Shown here: positions 43,607-52,430 of the stretch, piece after piece
Position numbering within the stretch: the first letter of the stretch is position 1
How the letters are laid out: the number at the start of each line of letters is the position of its first letter
Program-made: the position numbers and the translations under genes
Origin: Candidatus Nomurabacteria bacterium
GTDB taxonomy: Bacteria; Patescibacteriota; Minisyncoccia; Phycocordibacterales; UBA9973
Assembly (NCBI GenBank): GCA_020851595.1
Contig: JADZCK010000016.1
Location: 1-55,197, forward strand
Direction: 5' to 3'
DNA length: 55,197 nt
Notes under the pieces: generated by a model
Databases searched by the model: none
Told to the model about the DNA's origin: nothing
The model's input: the letters and a program-made list of their open reading frames with translations, nothing else

Positions 43607-44135
43607 TCAAATATTTTATTTTTTTTATAACCTAGCGCATAAGTCTGATATTCTTGATCAGGTATTTGTTTTTTTTGCAGATATTTTCCCTTATGCTGTG
43701 GTTATTTTGGCAGGATTATTTTTACTTTTTCATCATGAAGTTTTTCGGGCAGAAAGTCCATTTCAGGTGTTTTTGGAAAAGAAAAAAGAAATTTTACTTG
43801 TATTTTTCTCTAGTTTTATTGCTTATTTTTCTGCTGAAATATTAAAATATCTATTTCACACAGCACGTCCATTTTTAATATTGCCAAACGTACAGGCTCT
43901 CATTACTGAATCAAGCAATGCTTTCCCTTCGGGACACTCTGCTTTTTTCTCTGCATTAGCATTTTCTATTTTATTTCTTCATAAAAAAGCAGGGTATATT
44001 TTTATGTCTTTTGCTTTTTTAATAGGTGTCGCACGCATCACTATTGGGGTGCATTTTCCAATAGATATTCTGGGAGGTTTTGTTTTAGGGGTAACAACTT
44101 CTTACTTTGTTGCATTTATTGCGAAAAGTGTATAG
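43599..44135 (+). CDS. PAP2-superfamily phosphatase
   Basis: FHTARPF, NAFPSGHSAF, ARITIGVHFPIDILGGFVLG. Confidence 0.9.
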   Translation: MNNQIFYFFYNLAHKSDILDQVFVFFADIFPYAVVILAGLFLLFHHEVFRAESPFQVFLEKKKEILLVFFSSFIAYFSAEILKYLFHTARPFLILPNVQALITESSNAFPSGHSAFFSALAFSILFLHKKAGYIFMSFAFLIGVARITIGVHFPIDILGGFVLGVTTSYFVAFIAKSV

Positions 44136-44150
44136 AATAGCTGTACGTTT

Positions 44151-45536
44151 ATGATTAAAAAATTAATTTTAGCTTTATTAATACTTGTTTTGGGAGGAGG
44201 CATAGCTTTTTTTATTTACAAATCTGAACCTAAATTAAACAAGAATTTTGCTACTGCTCAGTCATTTTTTAAAAATCACCCGTTTCGTCTTGGTTTAGAC
44301 CTTTCTGGCGGCAGTCATTTAGTCTACAAGGCAGACATTTCAGCTGTTCCTGCTGAACAGGTAAGTGATTCTATGTCCTCATTGCGTGATGTTATAGAAA
44401 GAAGAATTAATCTTTTTGGTGTTTCAGAACCTGTGGTTCAAGTACAACATGGAGGTTTTGTATCTGGATCTGATGAAAAGTTAATTGTTGATTTGCCAGG
44501 AATTACTGATATCAAAAAGGCTATAGATATGATAGGTCAAACTCCACTTTTGGAATTTAAGATTGAGGGGCCAAAAGACAACAAGACACAAGCAGCTACA
44601 GTGGGGGAAGATGGAACCGTGGATTTAAGTGAAATAAATTTGGGGCCAAATTTTGTTTCAACAGAATTAACGGGACGATATTTGCAAAAGGCAACTTTAG
44701 AATTTGATACGAATACTCGTGAACCAAAAGTCAGTTTGCAATTTAATGATACTGGTACAAAACTTTTTGCTGATATTACCAAGAAAAATATCGGGAAAAT
44801 GGTTGCTATTTATTTAGACGGTGCTCCTATTTCTACGCCAGTTGTTCGTGAAGAAATTCCAAACGGTCAAGCTGTTATCTCTGGTAGCTTTACTCCAACA
44901 GAAGCAAAACAACTTGTAGGGAGATTGAACTCTGGAGCTTTGCCTGTTCCCATAACCTTACTTTCGACTCAGACCATCGGTGCTACTTCAGGTGATAGCG
45001 CGACGGCTGCTGGGGTAAAATCCGGAATCATCGGGTTTGTATTTATAGCATTTTTCTTGTTGTTGTGGTACAGGTTGCCTGGGTTAGTTGCGGTTTTGTC
45101 TTTGAGTATTTTTACAACCATAGTACTTGCTTTGTTTAAATTACTTCCTGTTACTTTGACTACTGCTGGTATCGCTGGATTTATTATTTCTATGGGTATA
45201 GCTGTGGATGCAAATGTTCTAATCTTTGAGCGTATTAAAGAAGAACTCCATGCTGGCAGAAATATAGGAGATGCTGCAGCTGCTGGTTTTACTCGCGCCT
45301 GGTCTTCTATTCGTGATTCGAATCTTTCTACTATCATTACAGCAATCATATTATTCTGGTTTGGTACATCTTTGATAAAAGGTTTTGCCTTGACTCTTGG
45401 TATGGGTGTAATTGTGTCGATGTTTTCAGCTATCACTATAAGTAAAATCTTTTTATCACTATTATCACTTATGCCAGAAAATAAATTTTCAAGATTTTTG
45501 TTTTCTAGTGGTTTGTCGAGTGGTAAAATAAAATAA
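44151..45536 (+). CDS. secD: Protein translocase subunit SecD
   Basis: FRLGLDLSGGSHLVYKAD, VIERRINLFGVSEPVVQ, GIAVDANVLIFERIKEEL. Confidence 0.95.
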   Translation: MIKKLILALLILVLGGGIAFFIYKSEPKLNKNFATAQSFFKNHPFRLGLDLSGGSHLVYKADISAVPAEQVSDSMSSLRDVIERRINLFGVSEPVVQVQHGGFVSGSDEKLIVDLPGITDIKKAIDMIGQTPLLEFKIEGPKDNKTQAATVGEDGTVDLSEINLGPNFVSTELTGRYLQKATLEFDTNTREPKVSLQFNDTGTKLFADITKKNIGKMVAIYLDGAPISTPVVREEIPNGQAVISGSFTPTEAKQLVGRLNSGALPVPITLLSTQTIGATSGDSATAAGVKSGIIGFVFIAFFLLLWYRLPGLVAVLSLSIFTTIVLALFKLLPVTLTTAGIAGFIISMGIAVDANVLIFERIKEELHAGRNIGDAAAAGFTRAWSSIRDSNLSTIITAIILFWFGTSLIKGFALTLGMGVIVSMFSAITISKIFLSLLSLMPENKFSRFLFSSGLSSGKIK

Positions 45537-45543
45537 TTTATTT

Positions 45544-46452
45544 ATGTTTATAATAAAATACAAAAAAATATTCGTTTCAATCTCAGCAGTACTCGTTCTG
45601 CTTTCTGTTGTCGCTATGTTTTATTTTGGTTTTAATATTGGTATTGATTTCAAGGGAGGGGCTTTGACTGAAGTGACTTATGACACAAATAGGCCAGATA
45701 AAGAAAGCCTTTCTTCTGGTATTGAAAGTTTAAAAATTGGTTCTATTTCACTTCAACCCACGGGAGAAAAGGGATATATTGTAAAGTCTCGTGATTTAAA
45801 TGATGCTGAGCATTCTTTGCTTTTGCAAGCTCTTTCAGAAAATGGAAAAGCACCTTTAAAAGAAACAAATTTTAATTCTATAGGCCCATCCGTTGGTGCA
45901 GAGCTTACCAGGAAAGCTATTGTTGCTGTTTCTCTTGTATCTATCGCTATTATTTGTTTTATTGCTTTAGCTTTTAGAAAAGTAAGTAAACCTGTTTCTT
46001 CTTGGAGATATGGAATTATCGCTGTGATTGCGCTTATCCATGATGTTACTATTTCTGCTGGTGTTTTTGTTCTGATGTCTCACTTTTTTGGCGCAGAGCT
46101 AGATGCGCTTTTCGTTGTCGCTGTTCTTACTATTTTAGGTCTTTCCGTTTCTGATACAATTGTTATTTTCGACAGAATTAGAGAGAATTCAAAAAATCAT
46201 AGCAATATTAAAGCTGATGATTTTAAAATAATTGTTGGAGATAGTTTAGATCAATCCTTCGTCAGGTCTATAGCTACTTCTATGACAGTTATATTGGTTC
46301 TTCTTTCTCTTGTTTTCTTTGGTCCAGAATCCACGAAGTATTTTGCTCTTATGCTTACTGCGGGAATGTTTTTTGGAACATATTCATCTATTTTCTTGGC
46401 TTCACCATTATTGGTTTTGACAGAAGAATGGCAAAATAAGAAAAAAAGTTAG
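45544..46452 (+). CDS. secF: Protein translocase subunit SecF
   Basis: GFNIGIDFKGGALTEV, GLSVSDTIVIFDRIREN, FVRSIATSMTVILVLLSLVFFG. Confidence 0.95.
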   Translation: MFIIKYKKIFVSISAVLVLLSVVAMFYFGFNIGIDFKGGALTEVTYDTNRPDKESLSSGIESLKIGSISLQPTGEKGYIVKSRDLNDAEHSLLLQALSENGKAPLKETNFNSIGPSVGAELTRKAIVAVSLVSIAIICFIALAFRKVSKPVSSWRYGIIAVIALIHDVTISAGVFVLMSHFFGAELDALFVVAVLTILGLSVSDTIVIFDRIRENSKNHSNIKADDFKIIVGDSLDQSFVRSIATSMTVILVLLSLVFFGPESTKYFALMLTAGMFFGTYSSIFLASPLLVLTEEWQNKKKS

Positions 46453-46536
46453 TGTATATTGACTTCCTATTTTTGGTGCTATAATTAACTAGTTTTAGAT
46501 TATTATTTTAACTACTTCGCTTCGCGGGGAAAAATT

Positions 46537-47088
46537 ATGATGTATTTTTTAATTATTTTAGGGTTAATAGTTTTAGGAGTAATACTTACTTTTAATAGTC
46601 TTGTTACGCTTCGCAATAGGACAAAAGAGGCTTGGGCAGATATTGAAGTTCAGTTAAAACGTCGTTATGATCTTATCCCAAATCTTGTAAACACCGTAAA
46701 GGGTTATGCTACGCACGAAAGTTCTGCTTTTGAAAATGTCACAAAAGCTCGAAGTGCGGCTATGAGTGCAGGAGGCAATTTAGAAGACAAGGCTGGAGCA
46801 GAAAATATGTTGACTGGTGCCTTGAAAAGCGTGTTTGCTATTGCTGAAGCTTATCCAGAATTAAAAGCTAATCAGAATTTCTTGGCATTACAAAACGAAC
46901 TTTCAGATACTGAAAATAAAATACAATCTGCTCGCAGATTCTACAATGCAAATGTTCGCGACTTGAATACCAAGATAGAAGTTTTTCCTACAAATATTTT
47001 TGCAGGAATGTTTGGTTTTACAAAAATGGAATTCTTCGATCTTGCTGATAATGATGTAGCTCAAAATCCAGTAGAAGTAAAATTCTAA
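46537..47088 (+). CDS. lemA: LemA family protein
   Basis: FNSLVTLRNRTKEAWADIEVQLKRRYDLIPNLVNTVKGYATHE. Confidence 0.95.
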   Translation: MMYFLIILGLIVLGVILTFNSLVTLRNRTKEAWADIEVQLKRRYDLIPNLVNTVKGYATHESSAFENVTKARSAAMSAGGNLEDKAGAENMLTGALKSVFAIAEAYPELKANQNFLALQNELSDTENKIQSARRFYNANVRDLNTKIEVFPTNIFAGMFGFTKMEFFDLADNDVAQNPVEVKF

Positions 47089-47106
47089 ATTTCTAGAAAA
47101 ATAAAT

Positions 47107-47997
47107 ATGGCAACTCTTTATACTGAACAATCAAAAAATGTTAGTAAAACTTGGCTACTTATGACTGTGTTTTTTTTGGTGGTTATTGGTTTTGGCTGGT
47201 TCTTTAGTTTTTATTACAACGATCCAAATATTCTTTATTTCTTTGTTATTTTTAGTATATTGATGAATATTTTTTCCTATTGGTTTTCGGATAAAATAGT
47301 CCTCAAATTGGCTGGCGCAAGAGAAGCAAATAGGCAAGAACATTTTGCTTTATTTACTAGTGTTGAAAATCTTGCTATTACTGCGGGCCTTCCTATGCCA
47401 AAAGTTTATGTCGTAGAGGATCCTGCTCCAAATGCTTTTGCTACCGGGCGTGACAAAAATCACGCTGTTGTGTGCGCTACTACCGGACTTCTGGCAATTT
47501 TGGACAAATCTGAATTAGAAGGCGTCATCGCGCACGAGCTATCACATATAGGGAACAAAGATATGTTGCTTTCTACTGTCGTCGTGGTGCTTGTCGGTTT
47601 CGTATCTATTCTTGCGGATTTCTTTAGACGTAGTTTGTTTTTTGGGGGGAATAGAGACAATGATAATAAAGGAGGGGCTTTAGTTTTGATTGGGGTTATT
47701 CTGTCTATACTAGCGCCTCTTTTTGCTGTTTTGATTCAATTAGCTATTTCAAGAAAACGTGAATTTTTAGCTGATGCCTCTGGGGCACTACTCACTCGCT
47801 ATCCGGAAGGGCTCGCTAGCGCCTTAAAGAAAATAGGAGAACATAGTGTACCTATGGTTCGTCAATCTAATGCAATTGCGCATTTGTATATAGCAGATCC
47901 AAAAGGAGATAAAAGTTCAAAAATTACTAAAAAAATTAGTAGCTTTTTTGCAACTCATCCACCAGTAGAAGAAAGAATAAAAGCTTTGGTGGGGTAG
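47107..47997 (+). CDS. htpX: Zinc metalloprotease HtpX
   Basis: VIAHELSHIGNKDML, AISRKREFLADASGALLTRYPEGLASAL, FFATHPPVEERIKAL. Confidence 0.95.
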   Translation: MATLYTEQSKNVSKTWLLMTVFFLVVIGFGWFFSFYYNDPNILYFFVIFSILMNIFSYWFSDKIVLKLAGAREANRQEHFALFTSVENLAITAGLPMPKVYVVEDPAPNAFATGRDKNHAVVCATTGLLAILDKSELEGVIAHELSHIGNKDMLLSTVVVVLVGFVSILADFFRRSLFFGGNRDNDNKGGALVLIGVILSILAPLFAVLIQLAISRKREFLADASGALLTRYPEGLASALKKIGEHSVPMVRQSNAIAHLYIADPKGDKSSKITKKISSFFATHPPVEERIKALVG

Positions 47998-48033
47998 TAA
48001 TAATAACCTTATTTAAGGATACTTTTAGTGTTG

Positions 48034-48062
48034 TTGACAGAAACCTTGTTTAGGTGTATAAT
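48034..48062 (+). promoter_or_regulatory. Consensus sigma70 promoter of second DGR-like target gene
   Basis: TTGACA - 17 nt - TATAAT. Confidence 0.85.
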
Positions 48063-48212
48063 ATAAAGATATACAGTTCTTTTAAATTAGATTACTTGCG
48101 AAACAGAAATTCGCCATAGCTTTTAGCATATAAATAAATTTGTAAGTTAAAAGCTGTGGCGAAAGCTAAACACAAACAGCAATGGCACACATGCCGTAAA
48201 GGAGATGACGAT

Positions 48213-48713
48213 ATGACGACTCAGGTTGCCATGACTCCATCTATCACGAAGCCGGCCAGTATCTCGGTGTCCACCGAGATGATCCACGTCGATCGGACTC
48301 TTCGCCCGACCTATCCCGACTGGATGGCGGAGGACGGAGTCCAACACCCCGAGCTCGAGCTTACCGGTCCTGCCGAGTTCGACGTGGCGAATCTGGAGCA
48401 GTGGATCCACCCAGAACAGGTCAACGGATGGACGACGGGGCAAGTGATCTACGATCACTTGAAGGCAAACAACATGCTCGCGGACTGTCTCGGACTCGCG
48501 GATCTTCTGGCCATCCAGGCCAAAGGCCTCGACTTCTTTCATAAGTACTTTGACGGGAAGTCTCCCTTCGGCTGGAAGGGAGCCGTTCGGCACCGCTACG
48601 GCCCCCTGTTCGTGCCTTTTCTCTTCGAGCTTGCTGGCGAGGTCGTCCTGTACTGGCGTTGGCTCGACGGCCTCTGGAGCGCGGACGGTCCGGCTCTCCG
48701 TTTCGCAAAGTAG
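48213..48713 (+). CDS. GC-rich protein with C-terminal variable-region-like domain (second DGR-type target)
   Basis: ATG 48213 preceded by aaaggag; C-terminal VRHRYGPLFVPFLFELAGEVV aligns with the downstream TR-like sequence. ORF track start is GTG 48156. Confidence 0.75.
   Translation: MTTQVAMTPSITKPASISVSTEMIHVDRTLRPTYPDWMAEDGVQHPELELTGPAEFDVANLEQWIHPEQVNGWTTGQVIYDHLKANNMLADCLGLADLLAIQAKGLDFFHKYFDGKSPFGWKGAVRHRYGPLFVPFLFELAGEVVLYWRWLDGLWSADGPALRFAK
48585..48710 (+). repeat. Candidate VR2 (aligned core 48585-48644)
   Basis: 60-nt gapless alignment to 48877-48936: 17 mismatches, 11 at TR2 adenines. Confidence 0.65.
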
Positions 48714-48784
48714 GTTCTCGGACTTTGGTCACTGTGATCTCTCAGATCCTTTGACCTTAGTCCTTCATTCGGTTTCAAATCTCT

Positions 48785-48822
48785 GACCCCGCGTCGTCTG
48801 CGACACTCGGGGTCTTTTCTTT
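48785..48822 (+). terminator. Intrinsic terminator after VR2 gene
   Basis: gaccccg/cggggtc followed by T-rich tract. Confidence 0.8.
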
Positions 48823-48830
48823 TTTAATTT

Positions 48831-48970
48831 AATTATGCTTGGGTCGGCAGTGAAAAAGATGGCATTCTATACATTCGTTCGGAACCACAACGGCAATCTG
48901 AATGTGTCCTATCTCATCGAGGATGATGTCGAGGTCGAAAATACCAAGGGTTCCGCTTGGAATTTTCGTA
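48831..48970 (+). repeat. Candidate TR2 with conserved leader; probably degenerate or partly deleted
   Basis: aattatgct..ggtcggcagtgaaa.agatgg.att leader aligns gaplessly to 626-668; aac cac aac ggc aat ctg aat A-rich codon pattern. Confidence 0.65.
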
Positions 48971-48990
48971 TTTTTTGCTATACTTTCATT

Positions 48991-49263
48991 ATGAATATTA
49001 AAGATGTTGAAAATTTGGCTGAACTGGCAAAATTAGATATGTCAGGAGAAGAAAAAGAAGCTATGCTCAAAGACATGGATAGTATTTTGGGGTATGTGAA
49101 GCAAATCGAAGAAGTAGAGGTGGGCGATGTAAAACCATCATACGATGTTTATAATGTTTGGAGAGAGGATAAAATTGAACCACGTGAATTTTCAAAAGAA
49201 ATTATTACAGAAGAATTTCCAGATAAACAAGATGGATTTTTGAAAGTGAAAAAGATTTTATAA
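48991..49263 (+). CDS. gatC: Asp-tRNA(Asn)/Glu-tRNA(Gln) amidotransferase subunit C
   Basis: MNIKDVENLAELAKLDMSGEEKEAMLKDMDSILGYVKQIEEV. Confidence 0.92.
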   Translation: MNIKDVENLAELAKLDMSGEEKEAMLKDMDSILGYVKQIEEVEVGDVKPSYDVYNVWREDKIEPREFSKEIITEEFPDKQDGFLKVKKIL

Positions 49264-49272
49264 AACAAGAAT

Positions 49273-50700
49273 ATGATTGATCTAAAAAATTTAACAATAG
49301 AAAAAGCTCATGAGAGTCTGGTAAAAGGTGAATTTACTTGTAAAGAATTAGTGGAAGCTTACCTCAAAACTATTACAGAAAAAAATAAAGAATTAAATGC
49401 GTATCTTGAGGTTTATTCTGATGCTGTTTTTCAAGCGGAAGAAGCGCAAAAAAGATTTACAAATGGCACAGCCACGATACTGACAGGTATTCCTTTTGCG
49501 ATTAAAGATAATATTTTAATAGAGGGTAAAATAGCTTCAGCTGGTTCAAAAATTTTAGAAAATTACAAAGCATCTTATGATGCCACTGTTATAAAAGATT
49601 TAAAAAAAGAGGGTGCTGTTTTATTGGGAAGAACAAATATGGATGAATTTGCTATGGGATCTTCCACTCAGACTTCGGCTTATGGAGTGACTCGTAACCC
49701 TGTCGATACTTTTAGGGTGCCAGGTGGTTCTTCTGGGGGTTCTGCGGCAGCACTTGCAGGGGATTTGACTTTAGCTGCTTTGGGTACGGAGACATGTGGG
49801 TCTGTGCGTGAACCTTCGGCCTTTTGCGGTTTGGTTGGTTTAAAACCAACTTATGGCGCCTTGTCTCGCCATGGAATTATTGCTATGGGTAACTCTTTGG
49901 ATCAGGTGTCTCCATTTGGAAAATGTGTGAGAGACACAGAAATTATTTTTAATTCTTTATCTCGATATGACAAAGAAGACGGTACCTCTGTACCTGATGT
50001 CGTAAGAAATAAAATGAAGGCTGCGCATTCTGGCGCCAAAAAAATAGGCGTACCTTGGCATTTATTTAAAGAAGGAGTAGACAAAGAAGTAGAAGAAAAT
50101 TTTAAGCAATCTTTAGAAAAATTTAAAAAAGCTGGATATGAAATAGTAGACATAGAGCTTCCTCATGCGCAGTATTCTTTGGCTGCGTATTACATAATAA
50201 TGCCAGCAGAAGTTTCCACAAACCTTTCTCGTTTTGATGGTATTCGTTATGGTTATAGCGCAAATAAAGAAGTAGACAATTTGAAAGACGTATATATGAA
50301 ATCAAGAGGTAGAGGATTTGGTAAAGAGGCTCGTCGTAGAATTCTGCTTGGCACATATGTGCTTTCTCACGGATATTATGACGCGTACTATAACAAAGCA
50401 TTGAAAGTGCGAGAAAAGATAAGAGAAGAAGTAATGAATGCATTTAAAAATGTTGATTATATACTCACTCCGACTGTGCCGATAACTGCGTTCAAGCTTG
50501 GTGAAAAAATGGATGATCCTGTGGCTATGTATTTGTGTGATATTTTCTCTGCACCGGCAAATTTGGCTGGGGTGCCGTCTATTGCTTTGCCTTCTGGAAT
50601 TTCTTCCAACAAATTGCCTTTTTCTATCCAGTTTATGGCTCCGCATTTTCACGAAAATAATCTGTTTGAGGTTGGTAAAAAGTTTGAAGAAATAAGATAA
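49273..50700 (+). CDS. gatA: Asp-tRNA(Asn)/Glu-tRNA(Gln) amidotransferase subunit A
   Basis: GIPFAIKDNILIEG, GRTNMDEFAMGSSTQTSAYGVTRNPVD, VPGGSSGGSAAALAGDL. Confidence 0.97.
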   Translation: MIDLKNLTIEKAHESLVKGEFTCKELVEAYLKTITEKNKELNAYLEVYSDAVFQAEEAQKRFTNGTATILTGIPFAIKDNILIEGKIASAGSKILENYKASYDATVIKDLKKEGAVLLGRTNMDEFAMGSSTQTSAYGVTRNPVDTFRVPGGSSGGSAAALAGDLTLAALGTETCGSVREPSAFCGLVGLKPTYGALSRHGIIAMGNSLDQVSPFGKCVRDTEIIFNSLSRYDKEDGTSVPDVVRNKMKAAHSGAKKIGVPWHLFKEGVDKEVEENFKQSLEKFKKAGYEIVDIELPHAQYSLAAYYIIMPAEVSTNLSRFDGIRYGYSANKEVDNLKDVYMKSRGRGFGKEARRRILLGTYVLSHGYYDAYYNKALKVREKIREEVMNAFKNVDYILTPTVPITAFKLGEKMDDPVAMYLCDIFSAPANLAGVPSIALPSGISSNKLPFSIQFMAPHFHENNLFEVGKKFEEIR

Positions 50701-50707
50701 AATAATT

Positions 50708-51349
50708 ATGGAAACATTTTTTGGAAATCAAAATAATGTAACGAGTGGTACTTTTCTTGATTCTCAATATTTAAATCCAGATTATTTGCTCGACAAATCA
50801 GAAAACATTTTTAGGCCAATAATATCTTTTATTGTTAGCGACCAAGCTTTTAATATATTTAAAACCCTACTTTTCTTTTTAACAATATTTTTTTTAACAA
50901 TAATTTTCTATACAATTATTCGTTTGTTTGAAATAAGAAAAAAAGAGCATGCGCACTTACATCATGAAATACACGAATATGCGCACAATAAAAAAGAACA
51001 AGAAAAAAGACTCCGCGAACAAGCTGGAGGATCTAAAAATGTTCAGTGGAGCAAAGTTTTAAGTTATCTTTTTTCCCAGCATTCCAGTGATTGGAAGCTA
51101 GCTATTGTAGAAGCGGATTCTATGCTTTTTAGTTTGATGGATTATATGGGTTTTAAAGGTGTAAGCTTGGGGGATAAATTAAAGTCTGCCGATAGAGATA
51201 GTTTTCCTGAACTCACCATCGCTTGGGAAGTTCATACCATCAGAAATAGGATAGCTCACGAAGGTATGAATTTTGAACTATCACAACACGAAGCCAAAAG
51301 AGTCATAGCTTTATATGAAGAAATATTTCATACTTATGGTTATATCTAA
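50708..51349 (+). CDS. Hypothetical membrane protein
   Basis: One TM region, charged cytoplasmic segment; directly downstream of gatA. Confidence 0.7.
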   Translation: METFFGNQNNVTSGTFLDSQYLNPDYLLDKSENIFRPIISFIVSDQAFNIFKTLLFFLTIFFLTIIFYTIIRLFEIRKKEHAHLHHEIHEYAHNKKEQEKRLREQAGGSKNVQWSKVLSYLFSQHSSDWKLAIVEADSMLFSLMDYMGFKGVSLGDKLKSADRDSFPELTIAWEVHTIRNRIAHEGMNFELSQHEAKRVIALYEEIFHTYGYI

Positions 51350-51439
51350 AAGCAGTTTGCTTTTTCGTTAATTTAAGGTAAAATGTATAGGTGCCTATAA
51401 GAGGCACTTTTTAATGGTTTTGTGGATTTTTTGTATATA

Positions 51440-51508
51440 GCGGGGTAGAGAAGAGGTATCTCGTAAGGCTCATAACCTTAAGACTCACGTTCGATTCGTG
51501 ACCCCGCA
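51440..51508 (+). tRNA. tRNA-Met(CAT)-type
   Basis: gcggggt...accccgc acceptor; taagg-ctCATaa-cctta anticodon arm; tcacg-ttcgatt-cgtga T arm. Confidence 0.8.
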
Positions 51509-51649
51509 ACACTTCGGCAAGTGACATGCCTTTATGTCCTATGCCGATGTAGCAATTGTTTAGAAAGGCGGCTCGTTTTATCTCGGATCGCCTTCATGCT
51601 TTACCTCGGTGGCATCGCCTTCGACAAAAAGCAAAGCAGTTTGCTTTTT

Positions 51650-51723
51650 GTCGGCGTAGCTCAGCCGGTTAGAGCGTGGGACTCATAAGCCCAAGGTCGG
51701 TGGTTCGATTCCACCCGCCGACA
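51650..51723 (+). tRNA. tRNA-Met(CAT)-type
   Basis: gtcggcg...cgccgac acceptor; tggga-ctCATaa-gccca; ggtgg-ttcgatt-ccacc. Confidence 0.85.
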
Positions 51724-51749
51724 CCCTCAGTAAAGAGGAATTTTGTTTA

Positions 51750-51777
51750 AGGTTTTGTAAGAAAAATGCGATCGTAG
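51750..51777 (+). repeat. 28-nt duplicate of tRNA-Asp 5' end and leader
   Basis: aggttttgtaagaaaaatgcgatcgtag, identical to 51824-51851. Confidence 0.9.
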
Positions 51778-51841
51778 TTGTTTTGGCTAGTCTAAGACCT
51801 ACGTTTGTAAAAATAAAAATGTTAGGTTTTGTAAGAAAAAT

Positions 51842-51915
51842 GCGATCGTAGCTCAATTGGTTAGAGCACCCGCCTGTCACGCGGGAGGTTGCCGGTTCAA
51901 ATCCGGTCGGTCGCG
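51842..51915 (+). tRNA. tRNA-Asp(GTC)
   Basis: gcgatcg...cggtcgc acceptor; cccgc-ctGTCac-gcggg; gccgg-ttcaaat-ccggt. Confidence 0.92.
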
Positions 51916-51985
51916 CAAGAATCAAATCTTTTATTGTGAGGTCTTTTACTGGCTTAATAGACACTAAAATTGGTATAATAAAAGT

Positions 51986-52381
51986 ATGAATATGATTTTT
52001 TCTTATATCGCTATATTAATACCACTTGTGGCACTAGATGCTTTGTGGATTTTAGTTTTGGCGAAAAATTTTTATGCGACACAGATAGGTTTTCTTTTTA
52101 GTAAATCTATTATTTTTACTCCTATCATATTTTTTTACTCAATCTATGCGTTTGGTGTGCTTATGCTTGTTGTTCTTCCAGCAATTTCAGTGGGCTCGTG
52201 GCTTCAAGCTCTTTGGCGTGGGGCACTTGTTGGTATTGTCGCATATGGAGCATATGATTTAACTAATCAAGCTACTATTAGTGGTTGGCCAACTATAGTG
52301 ACTCTTGTAGACATGTGCTGGGGTGTGATAGTAACTGCACTTACAAGCATTATCGCTTATTTCATAATCACAAATTTATAA
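51986..52381 (+). CDS. DUF2177-like membrane protein
   Basis: Four TM; GIVAYGAYDLTNQATISGWPTIVTLVDMCWGVIVTALTS. Confidence 0.88.
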   Translation: MNMIFSYIAILIPLVALDALWILVLAKNFYATQIGFLFSKSIIFTPIIFFYSIYAFGVLMLVVLPAISVGSWLQALWRGALVGIVAYGAYDLTNQATISGWPTIVTLVDMCWGVIVTALTSIIAYFIITNL

Positions 52382-52387
52382 GTTAAA

Positions 52388-52430
52388 TAAAAAAAACGCT
52401 TACACACAAAGCGTTTTTTTATTTATATTT
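52388..52430. terminator. Bidirectional terminator
   Basis: aaataaaaaaaacgcttacacacaaagcgtttttttattt. Confidence 0.8.

Noticed and set aside
48147-48732. Antisense ORFs over the VR2 gene
   Set aside because: GC-rich shadow ORFs; the sense frame has promoter, SD and terminator.
48835-49263. 142-aa ORF fused to gatC
   Set aside because: N-terminal part is TR2-like sequence; GatC homology starts at ATG 48991.
51683-51964. 93-aa minus-strand ORF (ARPTGFEPATSRVTGGCSNQLSYDR)
   Set aside because: Antisense translation of tRNA genes, a well-known spurious annotation.
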